Shown one piece after another: positions 9,386 to 17,461 of a stretch of 64,000 nt of DNA. The DNA is taken from NCBI RefSeq assembly GCF_008705135.1, contig NZ_CP023694.1:6367001-6431000 (forward strand), given 5' to 3'. The stretch is from Streptomyces coeruleorubidus. GTDB lineage: Bacteria > Actinomycetota > Actinomycetes > Streptomycetales > Streptomycetaceae. Numbering within the stretch: the stretch's first letter is position 1; each line of letters opens with the position of its first letter. A program made the translations under genes and the position numbers. The notes below the pieces were generated by a model that was given only the letters and a program-made list of their open reading frames with translations, made no database searches and was not told the DNA's origin.

Positions 9386-9826
9386 TCAGTGCTCAGGTGA
9401 CTCAACGGCCGCCGAAGTGACCAGTTCTGTCAGTACGCCATGGCAGTCCTTGGGGTGCAGGAAGGTGATCCGTGACCCCATGGAGCCGCGTCGCGGCTCT
9501 TCGTAGAGCACGCGTACGCCCTTGTCCTTGATGTCCGCGGCCTCGGCGTCCACGTCCGCCGTGCCGAAAGCGATGTGGTGGACGCCCTCCCCGTTCTTCG
9601 CCAGCCACTTCGCGACGGTGGAGTCCTCCCGGGTCGGCTCCAGGAGCTGGAGGTACGAGGCGCCGCCGTCGGACGTATCGTTGATCTTGAGCATGGCCTC
9701 GCGTACGCCCTGCTCCTCGTTGACCTCGGAGTGGAACACCTCGAAGCCGTAGGTGGCACGGTAGAACTCGACGGTCTTGTCGAGGTCGAAACAGGCGATT
9801 CCGATGTGGTCGATTCGCGTCAGCAT
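9386..9826 (-). CDS. mce: Methylmalonyl-CoA epimerase
   Basis: Interconverts the (2R) and (2S) forms of methylmalonyl-CoA, linking the B12-dependent mutase to propionyl-CoA carboxylase and supplying a polyketide extender. The 146-aa product is a vicinal-oxygen-chelate (glyoxalase) fold. The expected metal ligands are visible: His7 (IDHIGIA), Gln60 (SYLQLLEP), His84 (GVHHIAF) and Glu134 (VLTELV). It diverges from the thiolase and meaB genes. In Streptomyces this epimerase is usually found beside exactly those genes. Confidence 0.95.
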   Translation of the reverse strand: MLTRIDHIGIACFDLDKTVEFYRATYGFEVFHSEVNEEQGVREAMLKINDTSDGGASYLQLLEPTREDSTVAKWLAKNGEGVHHIAFGTADVDAEAADIKDKGVRVLYEEPRRGSMGSRITFLHPKDCHGVLTELVTSAAVESPEH

Positions 9827-9974
9827 GGATTCAGTGCAGCGCTCCGGAGGTGGTTACGCAACGTGCGCGCGATCACACCGACAGCCCGATGACGGGGTGG
9901 CGTACCGGTCAGTACATTCGAAGTAAACCCTCGTTCACTCCTCGGCTGTGCAGCCGGTAAGGGGATCGCAGCTC

Positions 9975-11174
9975 ATGTCTTCTGCTACGACCAGCTCGGT
10001 GATCGTCTCGGGGGCGCGTACGCCCATGGGGCGGTTGCTCGGTTCGCTGAAGTCCTTCTCCGGAGCCGACCTCGGCGGCTTCGCGATCAAGGCCGCCCTC
10101 GACCGTGCGGGGATCGGTGGCGACCAGGTGCAGTACGTGATCATGGGTCAGGTGCTCCAGGCCGGGGCGGGGCAGATCCCGGCGCGCCAGGCCGCCGTCA
10201 AGGCGGGTATCCCCATGAACGTGCCGGCGCTGACCATCAACAAGGTGTGTCTGTCGGGCCTCGACGCCATCGCGCTCGCCGACCAGCTCATCCGAGCGGG
10301 TGAGTTCGACGTGATCGTCGCCGGCGGCCAGGAGTCCATGACCAACGCCCCGCACCTGCTGCCGAAGTCCCGCGAGGGCTTCAAGTACGGCGCCGTCGAG
10401 ATGCTCGACGCCATGGCCCACGACGGGCTGACCGACTCCTTCGACGGCGTCGCCATGGGCGAGTCGACGGAGAAGCACAACACGCGCCTCGGCATCGGCC
10501 GTGCCGAGCAGGACGAGATCGCCGCGCTGTCGCACCAGCGGGCCGCCGCCGCGCAGAAGAACGGCCTGTTCGAGGCCGAGATCACGCCGGTGGAGATCCC
10601 GCAGCGCAAGGGCGACCCGGTGCTGTTCAGCAAGGACGAGGGGATCCGGGGCGACACCACCGCGGAGTCCCTCGGGAAGCTGCGCCCCGCCTTCGCCAAG
10701 GACGGCACGATCACGGCCGGTTCGGCGTCGCAGATCTCCGACGGCGCCGCCGCCGTAGTGGTGATGAGCAAGGCCAAGGCGCAGGAGCTGGGCCTGGAGT
10801 GGATCGCCGAGATCGGGGCGCACGGGAACGTGGCCGGGCCGGACAACTCGCTCCAGTCCCAGCCGTCCAACGCGATCCTGCACGCGCTCAAGAAGGAGGG
10901 TCTTGAGGTTTCGGACCTCGACCTCGTCGAGATCAACGAGGCGTTCGCGGCGGTCGCCGTGCAGTCGATGAAGGACCTCGGGGTGTCCACCGAAAAGGTG
11001 AATGTCAACGGCGGTGCCATTGCCCTGGGTCACCCGATCGGGATGTCCGGTGCGCGGCTCGTGCTGCACCTCGCGCTGGAGCTGAAGCGGCGCGGCGGTG
11101 GCGTGGGCGCGGCCGCGCTGTGCGGTGGCGGTGGTCAGGGCGACGCGCTGATCGTGCGGGTGCCGAAGGCCTGA
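9975..11174 (+). CDS. Acetyl-CoA C-acetyltransferase (thiolase)
   Basis: Condenses two acetyl-CoA to acetoacetyl-CoA or runs in the thiolytic direction; entry to the ethylmalonyl-CoA route and fatty acid metabolism. The 399-aa product has the nucleophilic Cys92 (INKVCLSGLDAI), the NEAFA motif, His353 (GGAIALGHPIG) and Cys383 (CGGGGQGDAL), the full thiolase set. The ATG at 9975 follows an AAGGGG site at about 10 bases; a GTG at 9948 is in frame but has no such site. meaB starts 40 bases downstream on the same strand, so they are probably co-transcribed. Confidence 0.95.
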   Translation: MSSATTSSVIVSGARTPMGRLLGSLKSFSGADLGGFAIKAALDRAGIGGDQVQYVIMGQVLQAGAGQIPARQAAVKAGIPMNVPALTINKVCLSGLDAIALADQLIRAGEFDVIVAGGQESMTNAPHLLPKSREGFKYGAVEMLDAMAHDGLTDSFDGVAMGESTEKHNTRLGIGRAEQDEIAALSHQRAAAAQKNGLFEAEITPVEIPQRKGDPVLFSKDEGIRGDTTAESLGKLRPAFAKDGTITAGSASQISDGAAAVVVMSKAKAQELGLEWIAEIGAHGNVAGPDNSLQSQPSNAILHALKKEGLEVSDLDLVEINEAFAAVAVQSMKDLGVSTEKVNVNGGAIALGHPIGMSGARLVLHLALELKRRGGGVGAAALCGGGGQGDALIVRVPKA

Positions 11175-11214
11175 GCACCGGTTTTCGGATCTCCCTCATC
11201 TGAACGGAGCTGTG

Positions 11215-12171
11215 ATGCAGGACGTCTCCACGCTGGTCGCCCAGGCCAGGGAGGGCCGGCCGCGGGCCGTGGCCCGGCTGATCTCCCTGGTGGAGGGGGC
11301 GTCCCCGCAGCTCAGGGAGGTCATGGCGGCGCTGGCGCCGTTGGCGGGCAACGCGTACGTGGTCGGGCTGACGGGGTCGCCCGGGGTCGGCAAGTCCACG
11401 TCGACGTCGGCGCTGGTGACCGCGTACCGCAAGCAGGACAAGCGGGTCGGCGTGCTGGCCGTCGACCCGTCGTCCCCGTTCTCCGGCGGTGCGCTGCTCG
11501 GGGACCGGGTGCGGATGTCGGAGCACGCGTCGGACCCGGGCGTGTACATCCGTTCCATGGCGACGCGCGGGCATCTGGGCGGCCTCGCGTGGGCCGCGCC
11601 GCAGGCCATCCGGGTGCTGGACGCGGCGGGGTGTGACGTGATCATCGTCGAGACGGTGGGTGTGGGGCAGTCCGAGGTGGAGATCGCCTCCCAGGCGGAC
11701 ACGTCCGTCGTGCTGCTCGCGCCGGGGATGGGCGACGGGATCCAGGCGGCCAAGGCCGGGATCCTGGAGATCGGTGACGTGTACGTCGTGAACAAGGCCG
11801 ACCGGGACGGGGCGGACGCGACGGCTCGCGAGCTGAACCACATGCTGGGGCTGGGGGAGGCCCGGGGCCCCGGGGACTGGCGCCCGCCCATCGTGAAGAC
11901 GGTCGCCGCGCGCGGGGAAGGCATGGACGAGGTCGTCGAGGCCCTGGAGAAGCACCGGGCCTGGATGGAGGAGCGGGGCGTGCTCGCGGAGCGGCGCATG
12001 GCCCGTGCGGCGCGGGAGGTCGAGACGATCGCGGTGACGGCGCTGCGGGAGCGGATCGGGGACCTGCACGGCGACCGGCGCCTGGGCGCGCTCGCGGAGC
12101 GGATCGTGTCCGGGGGGCTGGATCCGTATCGGGCGGCTGATGAGCTGGTTGCCGGGTTGACGGAGAGCTAA
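11215..12171 (+). CDS. meaB: MeaB, GTPase chaperone of B12-dependent acyl-CoA mutase
   Basis: G3E-family GTPase that protects and reloads adenosylcobalamin-dependent acyl-CoA mutases. The 318-aa product carries Walker A GSPGVGKS at residues 54-61, the DPSSPFSGGALLGDRVRM switch region, the ETVGVGQSEV motif and the NKAD guanine-specificity motif. Either ATG 11215 or the adjacent GTG 11212 could start it, both just after GGAGC. It lies with thiolase and the methylmalonyl-CoA epimerase; the likely client mutase large subunit, icmA, is encoded at 29989. Confidence 0.94.
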   Translation: MQDVSTLVAQAREGRPRAVARLISLVEGASPQLREVMAALAPLAGNAYVVGLTGSPGVGKSTSTSALVTAYRKQDKRVGVLAVDPSSPFSGGALLGDRVRMSEHASDPGVYIRSMATRGHLGGLAWAAPQAIRVLDAAGCDVIIVETVGVGQSEVEIASQADTSVVLLAPGMGDGIQAAKAGILEIGDVYVVNKADRDGADATARELNHMLGLGEARGPGDWRPPIVKTVAARGEGMDEVVEALEKHRAWMEERGVLAERRMARAAREVETIAVTALRERIGDLHGDRRLGALAERIVSGGLDPYRAADELVAGLTES

Positions 12172-12187
12172 TCGTCGGTGGGCGGGG

Positions 12188-12413
12188 TGCCTGCGGCGGC
12201 CTGGGGCTGCTTCGGTGGGGTGCGCGTAGCGCCTGGGGCGGACACCCCCGACACGTCCCCTTCCGTGCGTTCGCGGGTGCGGGCGCGTCGTGGCCGCCCC
12301 AGTTGCGGGCAATCGTGCCTCCCCCAGTGCCTTAAGGGCCTGGGAGGTGCCCCCAGGCGGCACGGGTGGGCGCAGCGGCACCCCGTTCCGCCGGGTTGCG
12401 GACCCACCCGGCC
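12188..12413. repeat. Interspersed non-coding repeat, copy A
   Basis: The 318-base gap between meaB and the PepSY gene holds no credible gene. Its core reappears after the glucarate-dehydratase-like gene at 48981-49283. Shared blocks include GTGCCTGCGGCGGCCT, GCGGGTGCGGGCGCGTCGTG and GGCACCCCGTTCCGCCGGG, in the same order. Translated shadows such as RTHGRGRVGG are artefacts of this repeat. Copy A carries a 38-bp palindromic insert (12318-12355) that copy B lacks. Function unknown. Confidence 0.8.
12318..12355. mobile_element. Short palindromic insert (MITE-like) with TTAAGG core
   Basis: A 38-bp imperfect palindrome, CCTCCCCCAGTGCCTTAAGG followed by its imperfect complement, sits inside repeat copy A. 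At the matching place in copy B (about 49219-49230) only GCTAAG is present between the same flanks (TCGTGCC and GGCGGCACGGGTGGG). The same palindrome occurs in the opposite orientation at 60763-60799. It is therefore a separable small repeat element rather than part of the larger unit. Confidence 0.65.
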
Positions 12414-12489
12414 TCAGCACCAGCGCCGAGCACCTCGACGCCCCGGCGTCTGTTGCGACACCGGGGCGGCAGGAAGCGGCTTGACCTGA

Positions 12490-13149
12490 TCAGTCCTGGT
12501 CGTCGGAGTCGTCGACCTGGTCGTCCGAGTGGTCCGCCGTGACCTTGCCCGTGCCGAGGTCGATCTTCCAGTCCTGCTCGGCGCCGCCGGACTTGTGCGT
12601 CTCGGCCTCCCAGGACTTGTTCTTGCCGTCCTCGTCCAGGTCCACGGACGTCACCGTGCCCTTGCCGGCGGCGGCCTTCGCGGCCTCCTCGGCCGTCACG
12701 GAAGAGCCCTTCAGCGCCGCCCGCACCTGCGCCGTGTCGTCCTCGTCGTCGGCGTGCGAGCCGAGCACCTTGCCGTTCGACGGGTCGACGCTCACGCTGT
12801 GCCAGCTGTTGTCGCCGGACAGGACGTCGACCTTCCAGATCACCTTGCCGCTGTCGTCCTCGTCGTCCAGCTCGGCGGACACGGCCGTGCCGGACGTGTG
12901 CTTCAGCGCGGAGGCGATGGCCTCGGACGCCGTCACGTCGGCGGAAGCGGCCCGCGCGGCGTCGTCGTCGCGGTCGTCCTGCGCGTCCGCGCCGTCCTGG
13001 TCGTCGCGGCCGTCGTCGTCCGACAGCCGGGTGTTCGCCGCCTGCCGCGCCGAGCCCTGGTCGTCTCCCGTGGTCGCGAGAGCCGTGGCCGTACCGCCTC
13101 CGATCAGAGCGGCAGCGGTCACAGCGGCGATCACGATGTTGCGCTTCAT
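12490..13149 (-). CDS. Secreted PepSY-domain protein
   Basis: Exported acidic protein of 219 aa. It has a Sec signal peptide (MKRNIVIAAVTAAALIGG, cleavage near TATALA), a short Asp-rich linker, and two PepSY-like modules, each with a helix (SEAIASALKHTSG; TAEEAAKAAAGKG) and a following beta pattern (VIWKVDVLSG; KSWEAETHKSG). PepSY domains are known as inhibitors or intramolecular partners of extracytoplasmic peptidases, and occur near sensor kinases. The ATG is set by a strong GGGAGGAAT site. The gene diverges from a two-component system, so it may be a target of that system or a ligand in its sensing. Confidence 0.88.
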   Translation of the reverse strand: MKRNIVIAAVTAAALIGGGTATALATTGDDQGSARQAANTRLSDDDGRDDQDGADAQDDRDDDAARAASADVTASEAIASALKHTSGTAVSAELDDEDDSGKVIWKVDVLSGDNSWHSVSVDPSNGKVLGSHADDEDDTAQVRAALKGSSVTAEEAAKAAAGKGTVTSVDLDEDGKNKSWEAETHKSGGAEQDWKIDLGTGKVTADHSDDQVDDSDDQD

Positions 13150-13216
13150 GCGGATTCCTCCCGAGTCGTTTCGTTTTCGACGTGTTCCAATCTGGCTGAC
13201 CGACGCTGAGAGGAAC

Positions 13217-13242
13217 CTGAAGACCCCTGAAGGGATCTTCAG
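13217..13242. promoter_or_regulatory. Candidate response-regulator binding repeats
   Basis: Between the divergent PepSY and response-regulator genes lie two direct copies of CTGAAG (13217-13222 and 13227-13232) with a 10-bp period, followed by an inverted copy CTTCAG at 13237-13242. Direct repeats spaced by about one helical turn are typical of OmpR-family binding sites. The block lies about 24 bases before the regulator start and about 70 bases before the PepSY start. Confidence 0.55.
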
Positions 13243-13265
13243 CTCGGCTTTGCCACTCTTTACCC

Positions 13266-13934
13266 ATGCGCCTGTTGATCGTGGAGGACGAGAAGCGGCT
13301 GGCCCTGTCGCTCGCCAGGGGCCTGACGGCCGAGGGGTACGCCGTGGACGTCGTCCACGACGGACGGGAGGGCCTGCACCAGGCATCGGAGGGCACGTAC
13401 GACCTGGTGATCCTCGACATCATGCTGCCCGGGCTCAACGGCTACCGGGTCTGCGCCGCCCTGCGCGCCGCAGGTCACGAGGTGCCGATCCTGATGCTCA
13501 CCGCCAAGGACGGCGAGTACGACGAGGCCGAGGGGCTCGACACCGGTGCGGACGACTACCTGACCAAGCCCTTCTCGTACGTCGTGCTCGTCGCCCGGGT
13601 CAAGGCGCTGCTGCGGCGGCGCGGAGTGGGTGCCGGGGCCTCGCCCGTGCATGTGCACGGGGACCTGAAGGTGGACACCGCGGCCCGGCGGGTGTTCCTC
13701 GGGGAGGACGAAGTCGCCCTGACCACCAAGGAGTTCTCCGTGCTGGAGCACCTCGTGCTGCGGGCCGGGGAGGTCGTGTCCAAGTCCGACATCCTCGAAC
13801 ACGTGTGGGACTTCGCGTACGACGGGGATCCCAACATCGTCGAGGTGTACGTCAGCACCCTGCGGCGGAAGCTGCGGGCCGGGCTGATCCGGACCGTGCG
13901 CGGCGCCGGGTACCGGCTGGAGACGTCGCCATGA
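13266..13934 (+). CDS. OmpR-family response regulator
   Basis: Two-component transcription factor, 222 aa. The receiver domain has the acidic pocket (VEDE, residues 6-9), the phospho-acceptor Asp51 (LVILDIMLPG) and the conserved Lys in TKPFSY. The C-terminal half is a winged helix ending FAYDGDPNIVEVYVSTLRRKLRAG. It overlaps the sensor kinase gene by ATGA. The nearest likely target is the divergent PepSY gene, whose promoter region contains direct repeats. Confidence 0.95.
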   Translation: MRLLIVEDEKRLALSLARGLTAEGYAVDVVHDGREGLHQASEGTYDLVILDIMLPGLNGYRVCAALRAAGHEVPILMLTAKDGEYDEAEGLDTGADDYLTKPFSYVVLVARVKALLRRRGVGAGASPVHVHGDLKVDTAARRVFLGEDEVALTTKEFSVLEHLVLRAGEVVSKSDILEHVWDFAYDGDPNIVEVYVSTLRRKLRAGLIRTVRGAGYRLETSP

Positions 13935-15340
13935 GGCGGCTGTTCGGGTCCGTCCGGGCGCGGGCCACACTGGGAGCCACACTCGTGGTCGCGGTGGCGC
14001 TCGTCGCCGCCGGGGCCGCCGTCCTGCTGTCTCTGAAGTCCAACCTGATGGGCGAGGCCGGCACCCGGGCGGAACGCTCCGCCCGGGCGGTCGCCTCCGA
14101 GCTCGCCGCCGGAACGCCGTACGGCAAGTTGTCCGGGCTGGACGGCGACGACGGGCCGGTCCAGGTCCTCGCCGAGGAGAAGCGGCTGGTGGCGGCCAGC
14201 GAGGATCTGGAGAAGATCAGCGGTACCGACTCCGACCGGGTGAAGCCGCAGCCGTCGGTGGCGCCTCGCGGGAACGATGACGACGACTCCGACGACCACG
14301 AAGAGGCCCTCGAACACGGCGAGATCGCCGGCGAGAGCACCTTCAGCAACGGGTCCGCGACGATCGACGGCCACACGCAGGACTACCGGTTCGCCGCCGT
14401 CGAGGTCGAGACCCACGACCGGGGGCGTCTGAAGGTCTACGCCGGTGCCCCGCTGGCCGCCGAGCACGGTGCCGTGCAGACCGCCCTGACGGTGATGCTG
14501 ATCGGGTTCCCGCTGCTGCTCGGCGTCGTCGCGGGGGTGACCTGGCTGGTCACCCGGCGGGCGCTGCGGCCGGTGGAGGACATCCGCAGCGAGATGGCCG
14601 CGATCACCGCCTCCCAGGACCTCGCGCGCCGTGTCCCGGAGCCGCAGACGCACGACGAGGTCGCCCGGCTCGCCCGGACGACGAACGAGACGCTCGCGGC
14701 CCTGGAGACCTCCGTGGAGCGGCAGCGGCGCTTCGTCGCCGACGCCTCCCACGAGCTGCGGAGCCCGATCGCCTCGCTGCGCACGCAGTTGGAGGTGGCC
14801 GCCGCGCATCCCGAGCTGCTGGACCTCGACGGGGCCGTGGAGGACACCGTACGGCTCCAGCGGCTCGCCGCCGACCTGCTGCTGCTCGCCCGGCTGGACG
14901 CGGGGGAGCGGCCCAGCGACGCGAAGGTCGACCTCGCCGGGCTGGCCCGGGAGGCGGCCGAGGGGCGGACGGGCGTGACGGTGGACGCGGAGCCGGTGAA
15001 CGTGGCCGGATCGCGCGGGCAGTTGGGCCGTGTGCTGGCCAATCTGCTCGACAACGCCCAGCGGCACGCCAGGTCGGCCGTCACCGTGAGCGTGCGACGG
15101 GAGGGTGACCTGGCTTTGGTCGGGGTGGCGGACGACGGGGACGGCGTGCCCGCGTCCGACCGGGAGCGGATCTTCGAGCGGTTCGTACGGCTGGACGCCG
15201 CCCGCAGCCGTGACGACGGCGGTGCCGGGCTGGGACTCGCCATCGCCCGGGACGTCGCCGTACGCCACGGCGGCACGCTCACGGCCGCCCAGGGGCCCGC
15301 GGGCGGAGCCCTGTTCGAACTCCGCCTGCCGCTGTCCTAG
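13931..15340 (+). CDS. Sensor histidine kinase with acidic sensor loop
   Basis: Membrane sensor kinase of 469 aa. An N-terminal membrane segment (ATLVVAVALVAAGAAVLLSL) is followed by an extracellular loop containing a very acidic run (NDDDDSDDHEEALEHGE), a second membrane segment, HAMP, the H-box HELRSPIASL, the N-box LANLLDNAQRHA, and the ATP-lid motifs DDGDGVP and GAGLGLAIARDV. An acidic loop of this kind can bind cations or cationic peptides; that is inference. The gene ends at a CTAG followed by a short repeated block, and a hairpin lies downstream. Confidence 0.95.
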   Translation: MRRLFGSVRARATLGATLVVAVALVAAGAAVLLSLKSNLMGEAGTRAERSARAVASELAAGTPYGKLSGLDGDDGPVQVLAEEKRLVAASEDLEKISGTDSDRVKPQPSVAPRGNDDDDSDDHEEALEHGEIAGESTFSNGSATIDGHTQDYRFAAVEVETHDRGRLKVYAGAPLAAEHGAVQTALTVMLIGFPLLLGVVAGVTWLVTRRALRPVEDIRSEMAAITASQDLARRVPEPQTHDEVARLARTTNETLAALETSVERQRRFVADASHELRSPIASLRTQLEVAAAHPELLDLDGAVEDTVRLQRLAADLLLLARLDAGERPSDAKVDLAGLAREAAEGRTGVTVDAEPVNVAGSRGQLGRVLANLLDNAQRHARSAVTVSVRREGDLALVGVADDGDGVPASDRERIFERFVRLDAARSRDDGGAGLGLAIARDVAVRHGGTLTAAQGPAGGALFELRLPLS

Positions 15341-15382
15341 GGCCTGTCGTTCGGGTCATGCCGCGGACGCGGGGCCTGTCGT
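15340..15382. repeat. Short direct repeat GGGCCTGTCGT
   Basis: The 11-bp string GGGCCTGTCGT occurs at 15340-15350 and again at 15372-15382, straight after the kinase stop codon. The left copy is preceded by CTA so that the stop lies in CTAG, as at the MITE end near 60846. It may be a remnant of a small mobile element. No matching inverted end was found. Confidence 0.4.
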
Positions 15383-15386
15383 CGCG

Positions 15387-15406
15387 CCGGGGCCGCACGG
15401 CCCCGG
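15387..15406. terminator. Hairpin between convergent kinase and MarR genes
   Basis: A perfect 9-bp inverted repeat (CCGGGGCCG, loop CA, CGGCCCCGG) lies between the kinase gene ending at 15340 and the MarR gene ending at 15420. It can serve both strands. There is no T run. Confidence 0.55.
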
Positions 15407-15419
15407 TACGCCGTCCGGG

Positions 15420-15896
15420 TCACGGGCGTCCGCGCTGGCCGCGCAGGTGCTCCGCGATGGGCTTGAGGGCCTTGTCGAGCTCCGTCAGGGCCTCGGGCGA
15501 CAGCAGGTCGATGAAGTGCCTCCGCACGGATGCCACATGGTGGGGCGCGACCTTCTGCATCGTCGCCATGCCGTGCTCGGTGAGGACCGCGTAGAGCCCC
15601 CGGCGGTCGGACTCGCAGTTCTCCCGCCGGACCAGGTTCGCGTTCTCCATGCGAGTGATCTGGTGCGAGAGGCGGCTCTTGGACTGGAGGGTGGCGGAGG
15701 CGAGGTCGCTCATCCGCATCCGCTGGTCCTCCGACTCGGAGAGATTCACCAGGATCTCGTAGTCGTTCATTGTCAGGCCGAACGGCTGCAGGTCCTTTTC
15801 GAGCTGGTACGTCAACAGCCTGTTGACCTCCAGGTGGGTGCGCCAAGCGCACTGCTCCGCATCGGTCAGCCAGCGGGTGGCCGTCTCGGTCTCCAT
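15420..15896 (-). CDS. MarR-family transcriptional regulator
   Basis: Small winged-helix repressor of 158 aa, usually a dimer released by phenolic or oxidative signals. The DNA-binding region is MRMSDLASATLQSKSRLSHQITRMENANLVRRENCESDRRGLYAVLT, with the wing motif SDRRG. The N-terminal helix (TDAEQCAWRTHLEVNRLLTYQLEKDL) is the dimerisation part. It is transcribed away from the AIM24 genes' direction of origin but on the same strand, with about 115 bases between. Its target is not evident. Confidence 0.92.
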   Translation of the reverse strand: METETATRWLTDAEQCAWRTHLEVNRLLTYQLEKDLQPFGLTMNDYEILVNLSESEDQRMRMSDLASATLQSKSRLSHQITRMENANLVRRENCESDRRGLYAVLTEHGMATMQKVAPHHVASVRRHFIDLLSPEALTELDKALKPIAEHLRGQRGRP

Positions 15897-16012
15897 GAAT
15901 GAAGTCTACCTAAAAGGTTGAAAGGCGAACTAGTGAGGGTTTTCGTGTGACGGAGCGCACCAGCCGAACATCGGTGCGCAGACGTTCGATGTCACACTCC
16001 GCAGACTACCGC

Positions 16013-16813
16013 TCACAGCCCGAAGCGACGCTGGAGGTCCCCCAGCTGTCCGGGAAGACGCGGTACGCCGGACTGGCCTGCCTGGGGGCTGTGCGCCCCG
16101 CCGCCGGGCACTCCGGCCTGGTGCGGAACGGCCCCCGTGGCGTGCTCGGCCATGAGGGTCTCGGAGGACTGGAGCAGGACCGTGCCGGCGCCGACGAACT
16201 CGAACTGGTGCTCCTCCCCGGAAACCCCGCCGAGGCCCGTCAGCGCACGTAGACCGCCCATGACGCCGGTCATGTACCCGTGGTCGTAGTGGTGGCACGG
16301 CGAGGGGCAGTCGGCCCATCCGACCAGGGCCTGGGGGTCGACCCGGATGGGGGGTTCCATGAACACCACAGGGCCGTTCGACGCGGCCACGAACTTTCCG
16401 GTTCCGATGAGGGTCAGGAAACCCGGCACGATTGATTGCTTCAGCGACAGAGTTGGCTGAAAAGCGAGGAGGTTGCCCGAGCGAATGGTCAGGTTGCCGT
16501 TCTCGAGGTCGTACGAGTTCACGTCGAAGGCCCGGTCGGCGAGGAGCATCTTGCCCGAGCCCTCCGCCACGACCCAGTCGCTCGCGTGCAGTGGCGAATG
16601 GAAGGACGTGCGGACGAGACGGTCCAGCCGGCCGTGCCCGACGCCGTTGAAGTCGATCGAGCCGTAGTAGGCGATCATCTTCCCCTTCTGGAGGAACCAC
16701 TGGCTCCCCTTGAGCTCCACGCAGAAGGTGTAGGGATTGACGTTGTCGTCGGGCGGCAGCGTCGCCGGGTCGAAGACCGCGGGGCCGGCGCCCGGGGTTC
16801 CGTACGTGCTCAC
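16013..16813 (-). CDS. AIM24-family protein, with C-terminal extension
   Basis: Last gene of a tandem trio of AIM24 (DUF124) proteins, 266 aa. These beta-rich proteins are widespread in Streptomyces but poorly understood; a yeast relative acts at the mitochondrial inner membrane. Family features visible are VVAEGSGKMLLADRAFDVNSYDLENGNLTIRSGNLLAFQPTL and the late segment GVSGEEHQFEFVGAGTVLLQSSE. Unlike its two neighbours it continues for about 50 further Gly/Ala/Gln-rich residues. Its GTG start overlaps the preceding stop as GTGA, so all three are coupled. Confidence 0.85.
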   Translation of the reverse strand: MSTYGTPGAGPAVFDPATLPPDDNVNPYTFCVELKGSQWFLQKGKMIAYYGSIDFNGVGHGRLDRLVRTSFHSPLHASDWVVAEGSGKMLLADRAFDVNSYDLENGNLTIRSGNLLAFQPTLSLKQSIVPGFLTLIGTGKFVAASNGPVVFMEPPIRVDPQALVGWADCPSPCHHYDHGYMTGVMGGLRALTGLGGVSGEEHQFEFVGAGTVLLQSSETLMAEHATGAVPHQAGVPGGGAHSPQAGQSGVPRLPGQLGDLQRRFGL

Positions 16814-17460
16814 AGCTTCTCCTCCGACGCCTGGACGTACACCGCACCGCTGCCGCTGAGCTCCAGCTGGAACGCCTCGCCCGAGCCGCGGCCCACCATG
16901 TCCCGCCAGCCCAGGGCGGTGGACAGCTTGTTGCGGACGTCGCCGTGGTGGGCGACGTAGGCCTGCGGGTCCACGTGCACCGGCCGCTGGGGGGTGACCG
17001 GGATCTCGATCACTCCGCCATGGGCCATGACCGCGACGGCCCCGTGCCCCTTGAGCGTGGTCGTGAACAGCCCCTGGCCGCTGACCTGCCCGCGCACCAT
17101 GCCCATGACGCCGCCCTGCGAGCCCAGGAACATCGTGCCCTGCTGGAGCGTGCCCTCGAAGGCCAGGAGCCGGTCCGCCTCGACGTACAGCGTGTCGCCG
17201 GCGAGCTGGATCACCTGGACGTGGTGCCCGCCGTGCCCGAAGAGGACGGTGCCGCTGCCCTCGACCGTCATCAGGGGCGTGTCCTCGTCGGCGACCCGGC
17301 GGCCGATCATCGACATGAGCCCGCCCTGGCCGCCGGCCGTGTTGGGTGTGAAGGACACCTCGCCCCGGTACGCGAGCATCGCGCCGCGCTGGCTGAACAA
17401 CCGCTGACCGGGCGTCACCGTCGCCTCGACCATCTTCGCGTTGATCTCCCGGAAGGCCAT
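16810..17460 (-). CDS. AIM24-family protein
   Basis: Middle gene of the AIM24 trio, 216 aa. Conserved features include GQRLFSQRGAMLAYRGEVSF near the N-terminus, VEGSGTVLFGHGGHHVQVIQL in the middle and GSGEAFQLELSGSGAVYVQASEEKL at the end, which is the family ending. It starts one base after the upstream gene's stop and ends inside the start of the next. The three proteins share these landmarks in the same order, so they are paralogues from tandem duplication, perhaps forming a hetero-oligomer. Confidence 0.88.
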   Translation of the reverse strand: MAFREINAKMVEATVTPGQRLFSQRGAMLAYRGEVSFTPNTAGGQGGLMSMIGRRVADEDTPLMTVEGSGTVLFGHGGHHVQVIQLAGDTLYVEADRLLAFEGTLQQGTMFLGSQGGVMGMVRGQVSGQGLFTTTLKGHGAVAVMAHGGVIEIPVTPQRPVHVDPQAYVAHHGDVRNKLSTALGWRDMVGRGSGEAFQLELSGSGAVYVQASEEKL

Positions 17461-17461
17461 G

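Noticed and set aside
5083..9420. Plus-strand frame of 1,445 codons across scy
   Set aside because: It is an antisense shadow made by the biased composition of the coiled-coil gene; the product is Leu/Gly/Arg-rich with no known motif, while the minus-strand frame is a clear Scy protein.
12539..15340. 933-codon plus frame starting inside the PepSY gene
   Set aside because: Its last 469 codons are the real histidine kinase (from 13931); the rest is a shadow of the PepSY and response-regulator genes.
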